64,000 bases of DNA from Mogibacterium sp. (GCA_017434025.1 JAFRGC010000066.1:1-64000), one strand, 5' to 3'; shown: positions 14,560 through 23,594, counted from the first letter of the stretch. The notes: generated by a model not told the origin, from the sequence alone. A program made the numbers and translations.

Positions 14560-15843
14560 TTAACCGAACAGAGTTGGGAGTACGTTGTACAGTGTACGGA
14601 TTCCAAGTACGATCGTAACGAGAATGACGAGTACACCGAGGATGTTCCACTTTCTGTTGTTGCTGTATTCTCCGAGTGCCTGCTTGTTGTTAGCCATGAT
14701 CATCAGGATGATAGCGGAGATCGGGAGCATGATTCCGTTGAATGCCTGTGCTGAGAGGATGACTGTAACAGGGCTGTATCCGGAAGCGGTAACCAGAGTT
14801 CCTGCAAGAAGCACGATGATCCAGATGATACGGAACTTCTTGTCTTTCATATCAGTTGACCAGCGCATTACGCTGCAGAGAGCATATGCTGCGCTCATTG
14901 GTGCGGACAGCGAAGATGTGATACCTGCTGCGAAGAGACCGATACCGAATACGTATCTTGCCCAGCTGCCTGCCAGAGGCTCCAGCTGCTTAGCCATATC
15001 AAGACCATTTGCGATAGTAACGCCGCTTCCGAACATGGATGCTCCGGTGATGATAACGCAGATCGTGATCAGTCCGCAGAGAACCATGCTGAAGATCGTG
15101 TCAAAGTTACTCTCGATCAGAGCGTTGTGGATGTTTCTGTTTGCCCACTTCTTGGATGTGAGGCTGGAGTGCAGGAACAGGAGGTGCGGGATAACGGTTG
15201 TACCGATAACACCAATCGTTACGAGGATAGCTCCTGACGGAATCCTTGGGATGAGGCCTGCTGCCATTCTGCCGAAATCAGGTTTTACAACGACTGCAGT
15301 GATGACGAAGAGGATGACCATGACGAATACCAGTACGGTCATGATCTTCTCGATCATCTGAGTCTTACCTGTCCACAGAAGAGCAAACGCGATAGCTGCG
15401 ATGATCAGTGCTGCAACAGGTGTGGAGATATCTACTACAGCTTTGATACCCAGAACAGCACCTGCCATGTTACCACTCTGGAAAGCAGAGTTACCGAATC
15501 CGAGGCAGACGAAGATGATCACTGCAAACAGATATCTGAGCCATGTTCCGTCATAGGTATCGTAGATAACTTCACCAAGGCTGCGTCCGGAAGCGATTCC
15601 GAGGCGGGATGAGATCATCTGCAGAATGATCGCTGCGATGGTTGCGAAGATAGCCGCCCAGATCAGTGCGTATTCAAAATTGACACCAGCCAGTGTGCAT
15701 GTTGTTACAGTTCCAGGACCGATGATAGTCGCGCAGACGACTGCGCCAGGTCCGATCGTCCTGAGCAGTTCCAGGAACGAGTACTTCTTGTCAGGTTCAT
15801 TAGGATTCCCGACATTAGGGGTGTTAACCACTTTGTTTTCCAT
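14560..15843 (-). CDS. NRAMP-superfamily transporter lacking the canonical metal motifs
   Basis: A 427-residue protein with eleven hydrophobic segments in NRAMP order. The first helix, where classical NRAMP proteins have DPGN, reads IGPGTVTT; helix six, usually MPH, reads VIPHLLFLHSS. Thus the Mn2+/Fe2+-binding Asp, Asn and Met are replaced. This resembles the divergent NRAMP clades for other cations. It sits between creatininase and moeA genes in the AOR gene string, 35 bp from its neighbour. A role as Mn2+ importer is doubtful; the true substrate is unknown. Confidence 0.85.
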   Translation of the reverse strand: MENKVVNTPNVGNPNEPDKKYSFLELLRTIGPGAVVCATIIGPGTVTTCTLAGVNFEYALIWAAIFATIAAIILQMISSRLGIASGRSLGEVIYDTYDGTWLRYLFAVIIFVCLGFGNSAFQSGNMAGAVLGIKAVVDISTPVAALIIAAIAFALLWTGKTQMIEKIMTVLVFVMVILFVITAVVVKPDFGRMAAGLIPRIPSGAILVTIGVIGTTVIPHLLFLHSSLTSKKWANRNIHNALIESNFDTIFSMVLCGLITICVIITGASMFGSGVTIANGLDMAKQLEPLAGSWARYVFGIGLFAAGITSSLSAPMSAAYALCSVMRWSTDMKDKKFRIIWIIVLLAGTLVTASGYSPVTVILSAQAFNGIMLPISAIILMIMANNKQALGEYSNNRKWNILGVLVILVTIVLGIRTLYNVLPTLFG

Positions 15844-15878
15844 TTTCTTCCTCCTACCAGTTAATCATACAATAACCT

Positions 15879-16667
15879 TCAAGCCTCATAAGTCCTATAC
15901 CAATTAATAAACTTGACGAGATTCTCGACCATGTTGTCGTGATACTTCTTGCCCATCTCAGCTGATCCGAAATCTGATGCTGAGAAGTTGCCCCTCGGTG
16001 CGAATTTCTCCTGCTGGATGCTGTTCCACATGAGCTCTACAGTCGGATGCGGACCGCTGAACAGGTCTTTCTTGATGTAGTCACCGAAGACATCTCCGAG
16101 ACTGACATCGACGGACGGGCGCTTGTCTTCTTTGACAAGTCCCGGGAATTTATACATTACGTGAGAGATCTCCAGTACTCCCGCGTGATGTTCAGAGTGA
16201 TCACCCTTGCATTCATTTGCGTTGGTGCACAGATAGAGCGGATCCGTCAGCGCCATTCTCGCGTCAGTCAGTTCATACTGCTGGATCTCGCGGCATGCCA
16301 GTGTCAGTGCCGGGATATTGGTGCCTTTGTGACCGTTGATCACGATGAATTTCCTGAATCCGTTTCTGTACAGCGAATGCACGATATCCTTCACGACGTT
16401 GATCAGGGTTTCCGGTCTCAGTGAGATCGTTCCCGGAAAATTCAGGTGATGCGGCGCATCACTGAACCAAAGCGGCGGTGTAGTCAGAACATCCGCGCCT
16501 TTCGCAGCATCCTCTGCAATAGCGATCGCTGCATATGCATCTACTCCGAGCGGACCGGCCGGTCCGTGCTGCTCTGTGCTGCCGACAGGAATGAGTGCGA
16601 TATTGTCCCTCTTCAGATAATCTTCAACATCTTCCCATGTCAGCTCATTGATCCATACTGATTTCAT
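15879..16667 (-). CDS. Creatininase-family amidohydrolase
   Basis: A 262-residue protein with the metal-binding set of the creatininase fold: VGSTEQHGPAGPLGVDAY (Glu, His and Asp ligands, residues about 27-44) and INGHKGTN (about 109-116). The family opens cyclic amides or dephosphorylates/deformylates small heterocycles with Zn2+ or Mn2+. NGHKGTN differs from the usual NGHGGN by an inserted bulk. It follows the AOR gene in the same orientation; its substrate is unknown. Confidence 0.85.
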   Translation of the reverse strand: MKSVWINELTWEDVEDYLKRDNIALIPVGSTEQHGPAGPLGVDAYAAIAIAEDAAKGADVLTTPPLWFSDAPHHLNFPGTISLRPETLINVVKDIVHSLYRNGFRKFIVINGHKGTNIPALTLACREIQQYELTDARMALTDPLYLCTNANECKGDHSEHHAGVLEISHVMYKFPGLVKEDKRPSVDVSLGDVFGDYIKKDLFSGPHPTVELMWNSIQQEKFAPRGNFSASDFGSAEMGKKYHDNMVENLVKFINWYRTYEA

Positions 16668-16745
16668 TTCTTACTCCTTTGCTGTCCTCTTCCCGGTCTG
16701 TAGCCGGAGAAATATTGTCTGTATATGTATCGGATATCTCCTCAG

Positions 16746-18692
16746 TTACTTGACCAGGTCCTCATGAATGAAGGCGTGGCCCGGTACCTGTGCCGGCTGC
16801 ATGAGATCCGGGATCAGATTGTCAAGACCGAGACTGTGAAGTGTCTCCGGTGTCGGGGTACCTGTCTCAGTATCCCAGCCGTGGATCTCATAATAGTGAT
16901 CCAGCATAGCGTTCCATTTATCGTAGTCGAGCACAGCTCCCTTGGCAGGGCCGCTCGGTACCTTCTCCTTGAACAGCCTTTCTTTAGGCATATCGTCTTC
17001 TCTGGTGAATCCCGCGTGGCAGTAGTTGAAGACCTTCTCCAGACTCAGTTCTGCCATCATGCGTTCTCTCAGCTCTTCAGCAGTGATCTCAAGTCCTACC
17101 GAGTATTTGAGGAGATCTGCGAGATCCTGATGATCCAGCATGTGGATCTGCTGCCAGTCGCTTACGAAGATGCAGAGTCCCATCGAGCTGCATGCTCTTG
17201 TCAGGGATTCGTAATATGTTACGATCTCTGCTTTGCCATCATATGCGAGCGGATCATTGAAAGTCTTGACTTTGAACTTCCTGAACGCCATCTCGCGCTC
17301 AGCTTCATTGAACTTGCTCGATTCACACACCGGTGAGCCGAGTACGTGGCTGCCTCCGCGTGTGCTGACCGCTGCACCGAATCCGTAACCGATCAGTGGT
17401 CTGAGGATCTCATACAGATCGTTGCCTTTCATGTGGATGCCATAGTACTCTGTCTCTCTCGAGAAAGATGCAGCTGCTCTCGCAACACCCTCAGCCAGAA
17501 TATCTCCGACCCCCTTCCTGTAGCCGATCATTTTGATCAGTTCGAGCGAGTTCTTCTCCTCTCCGAACGGCAGGTCCATTCCGTTGATCTGCTCTGCAGT
17601 GATCAGTCCCTTCTCATAGCATTCCATCAGCCAGCCGAGGATCTCAGCGACAGCGTCCATGTCCATACCGAGATCATTGCAGAGCCATGTGGCTTCCACG
17701 CAGAACCCGTAGTTCGTCACGTCCAGTTTGGTGCCGAAGTTCAGAACTGAGTTGAACGGTGCTCCGCCGACGACTTTTCCGGCATTATCTCCGGACAGCA
17801 TTCTGTGGTGGTTCTGACATCCGACGAAGCAGCCTCCGCATGATGACTGATGTACACGATACGTGCCAACGATGTTGTCCGGGTCATACGCTTCAGCCAT
17901 TTCCTTAGGAATGTTCAGATCCTGTCCGTGGCGGAAGCTGAATCCCGCTGTGAGGTATTTGCCTGGAATATGGCAAAGTGTGCCGTAATCCATCAGATGC
18001 TTGTAATTCGCGTTGGAATCGATGCGTGCGTAGATGTCATCGAGTTTCTTCTTGAGTCCGTACAGGTCTGCCGGCTTGACCGAGCCTTCCGAACCATCCG
18101 CAACGATCGCCTTGAGGTTTTTGGAACCCATGACAGCGCCAAATCCGCACTTGCCTATGACTCTGAACCGGTCGATCGTCACGCATGCGTAACGTACCAG
18201 GTTCTCTCCTGCAGGTCCGATACACATGCTGCTGACCTGGCGGCCATGTTTCTCTTCAAACCAGTCAACGCTTTCGCCGACTGTCTTGCCGCTGATCTCA
18301 TCAGCGCTGAGGAGTTTAGCCTCTCCATTTCTCAGATAGAGATACACAGGTTTCCTTGAACGGCCTTCAAATACGATGTAATCGAATCCGGCGTATTTCA
18401 TCTTCGGAGCAAATACTCCGCCCGCGTTGCCTGACGCGATTCCTGTTGTCATCGGGGATTTCGTAACAGCTGCGATCCTGCCGCTGCCCGGACAGAGCAT
18501 GCCTGTCATAGCTCCTGTCGCAACGATGAATCTGTTGCCCGGATCAAATGGGCTCATCCAAGGTTTAACTTCATCGTAGAGGATCTGCTGCGCTACGCCG
18601 ATGCCGCCGATCCATTTCTCATAACGGTCAGCGCTTTCTCTGGTCATCTTGCCTGTTGTCAGATTGACTCTCAGGATCGTTCCCATATCCAT
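16746..18692 (-). CDS. aor: Aldehyde ferredoxin oxidoreductase (tungsten type)
   Basis: A 648-residue protein of full AOR length. It shows the N-terminal domain motifs SGNAGGVFAPKMKYAGFDY, the CIGPAGENLVRYA cofactor segment, cysteines in SSCGGCFVGC (about 285-294) and a distant cysteine in SSMGLCIF that together hold the 4Fe-4S cluster. AOR enzymes carry a tungsten bis-pterin and oxidise aldehydes to acids with ferredoxin in the cytoplasm. The start overlaps the stop of the ferredoxin-like gene (TAATG), so the two are translationally coupled. Aldehyde substrate not known. Confidence 0.92.
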   Translation of the reverse strand: MDMGTILRVNLTTGKMTRESADRYEKWIGGIGVAQQILYDEVKPWMSPFDPGNRFIVATGAMTGMLCPGSGRIAAVTKSPMTTGIASGNAGGVFAPKMKYAGFDYIVFEGRSRKPVYLYLRNGEAKLLSADEISGKTVGESVDWFEEKHGRQVSSMCIGPAGENLVRYACVTIDRFRVIGKCGFGAVMGSKNLKAIVADGSEGSVKPADLYGLKKKLDDIYARIDSNANYKHLMDYGTLCHIPGKYLTAGFSFRHGQDLNIPKEMAEAYDPDNIVGTYRVHQSSCGGCFVGCQNHHRMLSGDNAGKVVGGAPFNSVLNFGTKLDVTNYGFCVEATWLCNDLGMDMDAVAEILGWLMECYEKGLITAEQINGMDLPFGEEKNSLELIKMIGYRKGVGDILAEGVARAAASFSRETEYYGIHMKGNDLYEILRPLIGYGFGAAVSTRGGSHVLGSPVCESSKFNEAEREMAFRKFKVKTFNDPLAYDGKAEIVTYYESLTRACSSMGLCIFVSDWQQIHMLDHQDLADLLKYSVGLEITAEELRERMMAELSLEKVFNYCHAGFTREDDMPKERLFKEKVPSGPAKGAVLDYDKWNAMLDHYYEIHGWDTETGTPTPETLHSLGLDNLIPDLMQPAQVPGHAFIHEDLVK

Positions 18693-18967
18693 TACGCTTC
18701 ACCTCCTTCTTCTGTATTCAGAATGAATGCTTTCAGAGCATCTTTCGCTCTGTAGCAGTACTTTACACACTGGTAATTGTTCTCTCCCTCGCCTTCGCAA
18801 GTGTCGCATGTCATAGGATCCTTGAAAGCTATGCTGTAGCCTTCCTTCTCCCACTGGATCTCGATGCTGGAGTGTCTGAACCCGAATCCGTCTGTATGAT
18901 GCATGCTGCAAGCCATTTCACAGGCTTTGCATCCGACACAGCCTTTAAGCATCTTTCTTGTTTCCAT
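18692..18967 (-). CDS. Two-cluster 4Fe-4S ferredoxin-like electron partner of AOR
   Basis: A 91-residue protein with CVGCKACEMAC (C-x2-C-x2-C-x3-C) and later CDTCEGEGENNYQCVKYC, matching two 4Fe-4S clusters with a small insertion in the second. Position immediately before aor with a one-base overlap makes it the electron carrier or small subunit of the oxidoreductase. ATG at 18967 has AGGAGGAAG upstream; a start ten codons earlier is less likely. Confidence 0.88.
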   Translation of the reverse strand: METRKMLKGCVGCKACEMACSMHHTDGFGFRHSSIEIQWEKEGYSIAFKDPMTCDTCEGEGENNYQCVKYCYRAKDALKAFILNTEEGGEA

Positions 18968-18984
18968 CTGTCTTCCTCCTACAA

Positions 18985-19830
18985 TTAATTCATCCAATCC
19001 GGCTGTTCACTTTCTTCAAGACCGCTGTACCTGCAGTCTTTATACTTACAGGTTCTGCAGTCGCCTTTGATCCCCCGGATCGCGGGTTCTCCCTTGACCT
19101 CTTTCTCAAGGAAAGAGACAAATGCCTCGATCTGCGGTTCTTCTCCGTTGAAGACCAGTGTCACTGCGCCTTCATTGCCGCCGATCCCTCCTGCTGCAAC
19201 GAGTGTGCCTTCCAGTCCGAACAGCAGCTTCGCTGCTTCGATCTCTGTAACGACTATCGTATTCGTCAGGACGAACATTCCGCCGGCCGCTCCCATCGTG
19301 ATGTCGATATTCTGGGCGCCGTTGAATGCTTTGGCCGCCAGAGGAACGGATGGAACCAGTTTCTCCAGTCCCACAGGTGTGATGAATGTGATCCCTTTGG
19401 ACGTTATCGGGCCGATGACCCGAGGGATCGTTCCTCCATCAAAACCTGTAGTGATGATCCCGATGTTTCCCTCAGGATCTATCGCGTTGGCGCCTTTGAT
19501 CACTACCGTTTCGCGGTGATGATCGGCAAGCGCTTCAGCGAACGATGTTCCTTCAACCGCTTTGCCTTTGTAGAAAACATTGGCGTATGACTTGCGGTTC
19601 TTAGGTATATTCACACATAGCAGGCCTGCTGTACTCAGACCGATCGTGCTGCCGCCTGCGGCTATCGACCTGTCCTCAAGCAGTTCCTGCTTGATAAATG
19701 CATTCGTTGTCCCGTCTGCTATCAGCACATAGGCCTTGTCCCATGCATCTCTGACGGCATCCATACGGGATACCGCCTTAGCGATCAGCCTCTTTGATTC
19801 ACTTGGTGTTAAGGTAACAACCGCTTTCAT
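18985..19830 (-). CDS. Conserved-looking unknown protein in the AOR gene string
   Basis: A 281-residue protein I cannot name. It has glycine-rich segments (GGSTIGLSTAG, GAAGGMFVLTNT, AAGGIGGNEGA) and ends with CRTCKYKDCRYSG, a C-x2-C-x4-C cluster that could bind metal or Fe-S. No signal peptide or clear membrane helix. The start with AAGGAGTG six bases upstream lies 14 bp past the preceding stop, and the ferredoxin gene begins 17 bp after its stop. Tight linkage suggests a role in the pathway, such as a substrate-processing or maturation step; this is inference. Confidence 0.75.
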   Translation of the reverse strand: MKAVVTLTPSESKRLIAKAVSRMDAVRDAWDKAYVLIADGTTNAFIKQELLEDRSIAAGGSTIGLSTAGLLCVNIPKNRKSYANVFYKGKAVEGTSFAEALADHHRETVVIKGANAIDPEGNIGIITTGFDGGTIPRVIGPITSKGITFITPVGLEKLVPSVPLAAKAFNGAQNIDITMGAAGGMFVLTNTIVVTEIEAAKLLFGLEGTLVAAGGIGGNEGAVTLVFNGEEPQIEAFVSFLEKEVKGEPAIRGIKGDCRTCKYKDCRYSGLEESEQPDWMN

Positions 19831-19844
19831 CTGATCACTCCTTA

Positions 19845-21137
19845 TCAGCAATTCACCATCATGTTGCAGATCTCTTTGTTGGTCTCGCTCATCGCGACAC
19901 GGCCCAGATAGCCAAAATTCGCTATCGATGCCTCTACTCCAGTAAGTACAAGTCCGTCTCCTCCGTAGAACTGCTGTCCGTCCTTGTACATCTCATAGCC
20001 CATGATCCCAGCTTCTACTGCTATCGCGATCTTGGCTGCGCAGGAAGGTTTCGCTCCGTCACAAACGATCCCGGATGTTATTGCCAGAGCATTGACGATT
20101 GTATGAGAGATCGTGTCGAGCTCGCCGCTGCACACATATGCGATCCCGGCTCCGGCGCCTGCGCCGGCAGTGATCGCTCCGCAGTACGCAGAGAGTCTTC
20201 CGATTCCTGTTTTGGCATGGGTCGTTACCAGATTGGAGATCAGCAGTCCCCTGAGCATCGTCTCGCGGGAGACGTTATTCTCTCTCGCATAGACGATGAC
20301 AGGAAGTGATGCTGTCATTCCCTGGTTCCCACTGCCGGAATTGATGATGACCGGCATCTCACAGCCGCTCATACGAGCGTCAGAGCCGGCAGCAGCCATC
20401 GCTCTTGCCTTCGTCTTGGTGCTGTTCTCGTTGTTATTTAGGAGGTTCTTTCCGATGCATGCACCCCAGTCATTTCTCAGGCCTTCTTCCGCGATCGCTG
20501 TATTGCATGCGATCTGTGCATCCAGGATCTCTTCCACATCTTCCAGATCGCAGGAGACAGCAAAGTCGTATATGTCCGCAACGTTCAGGAGTTCATATTC
20601 TTTCGCCGCTTCAAGCTGAGCATCACTGTCTTCGTCAGCAGCTGCGTCTTTCTGATATATGATCTCCCCGTCTTTCTCGATGCATACGATGTTGGTATGC
20701 TCGTTTACTATATGTACCATCGCGCTGGATGTTCCCTTGAAGACTGTGATCTCAACATCCAGAAGCGATTCTGAATCAAGTACTTCTACAGTGATATCTG
20801 TATTAGCTATATAAACAGGCAGCTCGTCTTTGACAGCGTCTGTTACATTGGCGATGACCAGCAGCTCTGCGTCTTCATCTCCGCCCAGAACACCGAGAGC
20901 AGCAGCGGCAGGAATGCCTTTCCTTCCATCGGAATTCGGTACGATGACGCTCTTGACGTTCTTGATGATGTTCCCGCTTGCCGCGATCACGATTTTGTCC
21001 GGAATATCTCCGAGAGTTGCACGGGCCTTGGCCGCAGCGTAAGCAACAGCAATCGGCTCAGTGCATCCCATTGCTTTGACAAGTTCTCTCTTCAGAATGT
21101 TTACATATGCTGAATATCTGATATCATCCTTGTTCAT
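19845..21137 (-). CDS. L-cysteine desulfidase / UPF0597 (CyuA/YhaM-like) protein
   Basis: A 430-residue protein with MGCTEPIAVAYAAA near the N-terminus and the C-terminal serine-dehydratase-alpha-like part (NSGSGNQGMTASLPVIVYA, CGAITAGAGAGAGIAY). Family members are 4Fe-4S enzymes that convert L-cysteine to pyruvate, ammonia and sulfide, or relatives acting on other amino acids. Several cysteines suitable for the cluster are present. It lies between the racemase-like gene and the unknown gene of the AOR string. Confidence 0.85.
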   Translation of the reverse strand: MNKDDIRYSAYVNILKRELVKAMGCTEPIAVAYAAAKARATLGDIPDKIVIAASGNIIKNVKSVIVPNSDGRKGIPAAAALGVLGGDEDAELLVIANVTDAVKDELPVYIANTDITVEVLDSESLLDVEITVFKGTSSAMVHIVNEHTNIVCIEKDGEIIYQKDAAADEDSDAQLEAAKEYELLNVADIYDFAVSCDLEDVEEILDAQIACNTAIAEEGLRNDWGACIGKNLLNNNENSTKTKARAMAAAGSDARMSGCEMPVIINSGSGNQGMTASLPVIVYARENNVSRETMLRGLLISNLVTTHAKTGIGRLSAYCGAITAGAGAGAGIAYVCSGELDTISHTIVNALAITSGIVCDGAKPSCAAKIAIAVEAGIMGYEMYKDGQQFYGGDGLVLTGVEASIANFGYLGRVAMSETNKEICNMMVNC

Positions 21138-21185
21138 CTTGTTCCGGTCCTTTCATGTATGCTGTTGATCTGTGATATGTGTCGT

Positions 21186-21911
21186 CTATAGATGCTCTCT
21201 CATCAGGATTCCCAGATTGTCGATCCTGACAGGTGCTTCCAGGATCCGAAGAGTATCCCAGAGACAGCACAGATTGCTGGATATTACAGGTTTATGATAT
21301 TTCTGTTCCAGCATCTGACAGATGTGAAAGCCTTCTACATTCGTACAGCTTATGAAGATCACATCTGCTTCATCAGATTCTGCTTCTGCTATCATCTGAT
21401 CGATCACTTCCACCGGCTGCGTACGCATTTCTTCCGGATCTGTGATTCCGAGACCCTTCATGCCGCAAACGGTGTATCCTTCGTTTGCCAGAAATTCTCT
21501 CTCTTTCTGATTGATCGAATCGAGGTATGGTGTAACGAGTGTTATGGTCTTGGCACCGAGTGTATCCAGAGCATCCAGTACAGCGCGGGAAGCTGTGACT
21601 ACCGGGCAGCCGCATATGTGGGAAATCGCGTTGCACAACTTTTTCTCGCCTTCTGCTCCTTTGACGAGACTCCCGCTCGTACATCCGAAGATGATTGCTT
21701 CCGGGTATACATCTCTGATCATCTCTGCAGCATAGGCTACATCCTGCTCCATGTGGATCAGACCCTCTTCTGTTACCTTGTCCAGCTTGATCCTGGTGGT
21801 GTAGAAATTAAAATCAGACAGTTCAGGACAACGGTAGTATTCAGGCTCCAATCTTATATTGATGGATGGCATGATCATTCCGATTCTTCTTCTGTCTGAG
21901 TCGAATTTCAT
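21186..21911 (-). CDS. Asp/Glu racemase-superfamily protein (maleate isomerase/AMDase-like)
   Basis: A 241-residue protein with the two-cysteine catalytic layout of this superfamily: FGCTSGS (about residue 80) and ISCTN (about 193), plus GMIMPSIN at the N-terminus. Relatives isomerise maleate, racemise Asp/Glu or hydantoins, or decarboxylate arylmalonates. I start at MKFDSD because the upstream extension is arginine-rich and lacks a ribosome site. It is the first gene of the string that runs to aor and is divergent from the LysR gene. Substrate unknown. Confidence 0.8.
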   Translation of the reverse strand: MKFDSDRRRIGMIMPSINIRLEPEYYRCPELSDFNFYTTRIKLDKVTEEGLIHMEQDVAYAAEMIRDVYPEAIIFGCTSGSLVKGAEGEKKLCNAISHICGCPVVTASRAVLDALDTLGAKTITLVTPYLDSINQKEREFLANEGYTVCGMKGLGITDPEEMRTQPVEVIDQMIAEAESDEADVIFISCTNVEGFHICQMLEQKYHKPVISSNLCCLWDTLRILEAPVRIDNLGILMREHL

Positions 21912-22128
21912 TGCTCTTCTGCGATCTTGGGGGCATCGCCAGACCCACTTTTTGTCTCGCCGACAGTTTCTTTCATCTGTCTGCTCTTCTCTTAAGAAGA
22001 GTCTAACATCCGGCATAACTGTAAAAACAGCTAATAATTCTTATACGAAATATTAGGAAATCTGATATAATTAAGGCGGTAGCAGGAATGGTGTATTGAC
22101 CGGATAATTTGATAAAGGAAGGGATAGT

Positions 22129-23001
22129 ATGAGACAGTCGAAATATTCTTTCTTCGTTGAAATATACCAATGCGGGAGCTTTTCCAAGGCAGCGGAGAAG
22201 CTGAACTATACCCAGTCAGCCATCAGCCAGTTTGTTCAGAGTCTGGAGAATGACCTTGGCGTCACGCTTCTGCACAGGAGCAAGAAAGGATTTGTGCTGA
22301 CGACAGATGGCGAGCGTATGCTCCCGATTTTCACGGATATCCATGATTCCGAGAAGACGCTGAGTGATATGCTCGCAGATAATCCTGAGCAGCTCAAGAG
22401 CAAGATCAGAATCGGAGTTTTCCCGAGTATTTCCTGCTCCATCCTGCCAGAGGCTATGCAGTCTTTCTCGCAGAAATATCCTCTGATCGATTATCAGGTG
22501 CTGCAGGGTAACTACAACGAAGTCGAAGACTATATCGTGAACGGAAAGGTGGACTTCGGTTTCATACATTACCCTTCTATCCATCAATTGGATAATCATG
22601 TATTTGACCCTGAGCCGCTGGTAGTATTCTTCAGGCAAGATCATCCGTTTTCCGGCAGAAGCGTTATTCCGATCACAGAAATGGAGAATGAGAAATTCAT
22701 TCTGAATGATGACGGCGGAGTGACCGCCTTCCTGGATCATTTCAGAAAGAATCATGTCAGGCTGAACATCACGCAGATCGTCAAAGGAAACCTGTCTCAG
22801 ATAGGATTTGTCACAGCGGGTCTCGGTATAGGAATGCTGCCTCAGTCGATGATCCCTATCCTTCCGAGTACTGTTTCATGGTGCCAGCTGGATAATCCGC
22901 CTACCCGCACCATAGCACTTGCGTGTCGTGACTACAGGCGCTTGTCTAAGGTGAACAAGCTATTCTATAGCGAGATCCTGGCTGTCCATAAGAATAAATA
23001 A
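22129..23001 (+). CDS. LysR-family transcriptional regulator
   Basis: A 290-residue protein with the N-terminal winged helix (SFSKAAEKLNYTQSAISQFVQSLE, residues about 17-40) and a periplasmic-binding-protein-like effector domain. Divergent transcription from the racemase-like gene across about 215 bases is the classic LysR arrangement, so it probably controls the string toward aor in response to a pathway metabolite. Ribosome site GGAAGGG precedes ATG. Confidence 0.9.
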   Translation: MRQSKYSFFVEIYQCGSFSKAAEKLNYTQSAISQFVQSLENDLGVTLLHRSKKGFVLTTDGERMLPIFTDIHDSEKTLSDMLADNPEQLKSKIRIGVFPSISCSILPEAMQSFSQKYPLIDYQVLQGNYNEVEDYIVNGKVDFGFIHYPSIHQLDNHVFDPEPLVVFFRQDHPFSGRSVIPITEMENEKFILNDDGGVTAFLDHFRKNHVRLNITQIVKGNLSQIGFVTAGLGIGMLPQSMIPILPSTVSWCQLDNPPTRTIALACRDYRRLSKVNKLFYSEILAVHKNK

Positions 23002-23014
23002 GTGACGGTAAAAC

Positions 23015-23056
23015 AAAACCGCCGGCGACAATCTCATCTTGTCACCGGCGGTTTTT
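23015..23056. terminator. Bidirectional terminator
   Basis: AAAACCGCCGG.GACA and TGTC.CCGGCGGTTTT form a long perfect stem with runs of A and T on the two sides. It ends both lysR (plus) and tRNA operon C (minus). Confidence 0.92.
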
Positions 23057-23082
23057 GCAAACACTTTTGTCCTATAATATTC

Positions 23083-23158
23083 TGGTGGTAAAGGCTGGCA
23101 TTGAACCAGCGGCCTTCCGGGCTTCAACCGAACGCTCTACCCGCTGAGCTACTTTACC
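23083..23158 (-). tRNA. tRNA-Phe (GAA)
   Basis: Acceptor GGTAAAG/CTTTACC, anticodon loop TTGAAGC (GAA), normal elbow, encoded CCA. Last gene of operon C. Confidence 0.95.
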
Positions 23159-23161
23159 ATA

Positions 23162-23238
23162 TGGAGAGCACGGTTGGATTCGAACCAACGGACAACGGGG
23201 TTGCAATCCGCCTCCTTGGACCACTCGGAAACGTGCTC
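23162..23238 (-). tRNA. tRNA-Cys (GCA)
   Basis: Acceptor GAGCACG/CGTGCTC, loop TTGCAAC (GCA), U73 as expected for cysteine, CCA encoded. The last pair of the anticodon stem is A-C. Confidence 0.88.
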
Positions 23239-23243
23239 AAATT

Positions 23244-23319
23244 TGGGTGGAGGGACAGGAATCGAACCTGCGACAACCGGGGCCACAATCCGGTGCTCTA
23301 CCATTGAGCTACCAACCAC
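23244..23319 (-). tRNA. tRNA-His (GTG) with a mismatched acceptor stem
   Basis: Loop TTGTGGC gives GTG; extra G at -1 and C73 are the histidine identity pair; CCA encoded. The acceptor strands TGGTTGG and CCCTCCA leave positions 4 and 5 unpaired (T-T, T-C), which is unusual. Confidence 0.9.
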
Positions 23320-23323
23320 ATAT

Positions 23324-23411
23324 TGGAGGATGGTGTGGGATTTGAACCCACAGGGCTGACGCCACATCGGTTTTCTGAACCGCGCCGTTATATCCATTTC
23401 GGTAACCATCC
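23324..23411 (-). tRNA. tRNA-Ser-like (AGA) with C33
   Basis: Class II tRNA: acceptor GGATGGT/ACCATCC, variable arm GGC/GCC, T-loop TTCAAAT, CCA. Stem GCGGT/ACCGA leaves loop TCAGAAA, giving anticodon AGA with C at position 33. Discriminator is U, not the usual serine G. If the loop frame were shifted the anticodon would be CAG, but the stem then fails. Confidence 0.75.
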
Positions 23412-23415
23412 TTAT

Positions 23416-23504
23416 TGGAGGAGAGAAGAGGATTTGAACCTCCACGCCTGTGCGGCTACTCACGGTTTAGCAAACCGGCCCCTTACCATTAGGGTTATCT
23501 CTCC
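23416..23504 (-). tRNA. tRNA-Ser (GCT)
   Basis: Class II tRNA with acceptor GGAGAGA/TCTCTCC, anticodon loop TTGCTAA (GCT, reads AGC/AGT), long variable arm, U73 and CCA. Leader C uses AGC five times. Confidence 0.93.
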
Positions 23505-23509
23505 GTAAG

Positions 23510-23588
23510 TGGTGCTCCAGACAGGAGTCGAACCTGCACTTGATGGTCTCTGAGGCCATTACCTCTACCATGTTTGGGCTACTGGAGC
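23510..23588 (-). tRNA. tRNA-Leu-like (CAG) with a short variable loop
   Basis: Acceptor GCTCCAG/CTGGAGC, loop CTCAGAG (CAG), A73, CCA. The variable region is only five bases, so it is class I, whereas bacterial tRNA-Leu is normally class II. Shares its scaffold with the tRNA at 26220. Confidence 0.85.
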
Positions 23589-23594
23589 ACATGT

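Noticed and set aside
23149..23463. Protein frames across the tRNA clusters
   Set aside because: They translate tRNA sequences; composition (repeated GFEPT / SGVEP-type phrases) is typical of tRNA genes read as protein.
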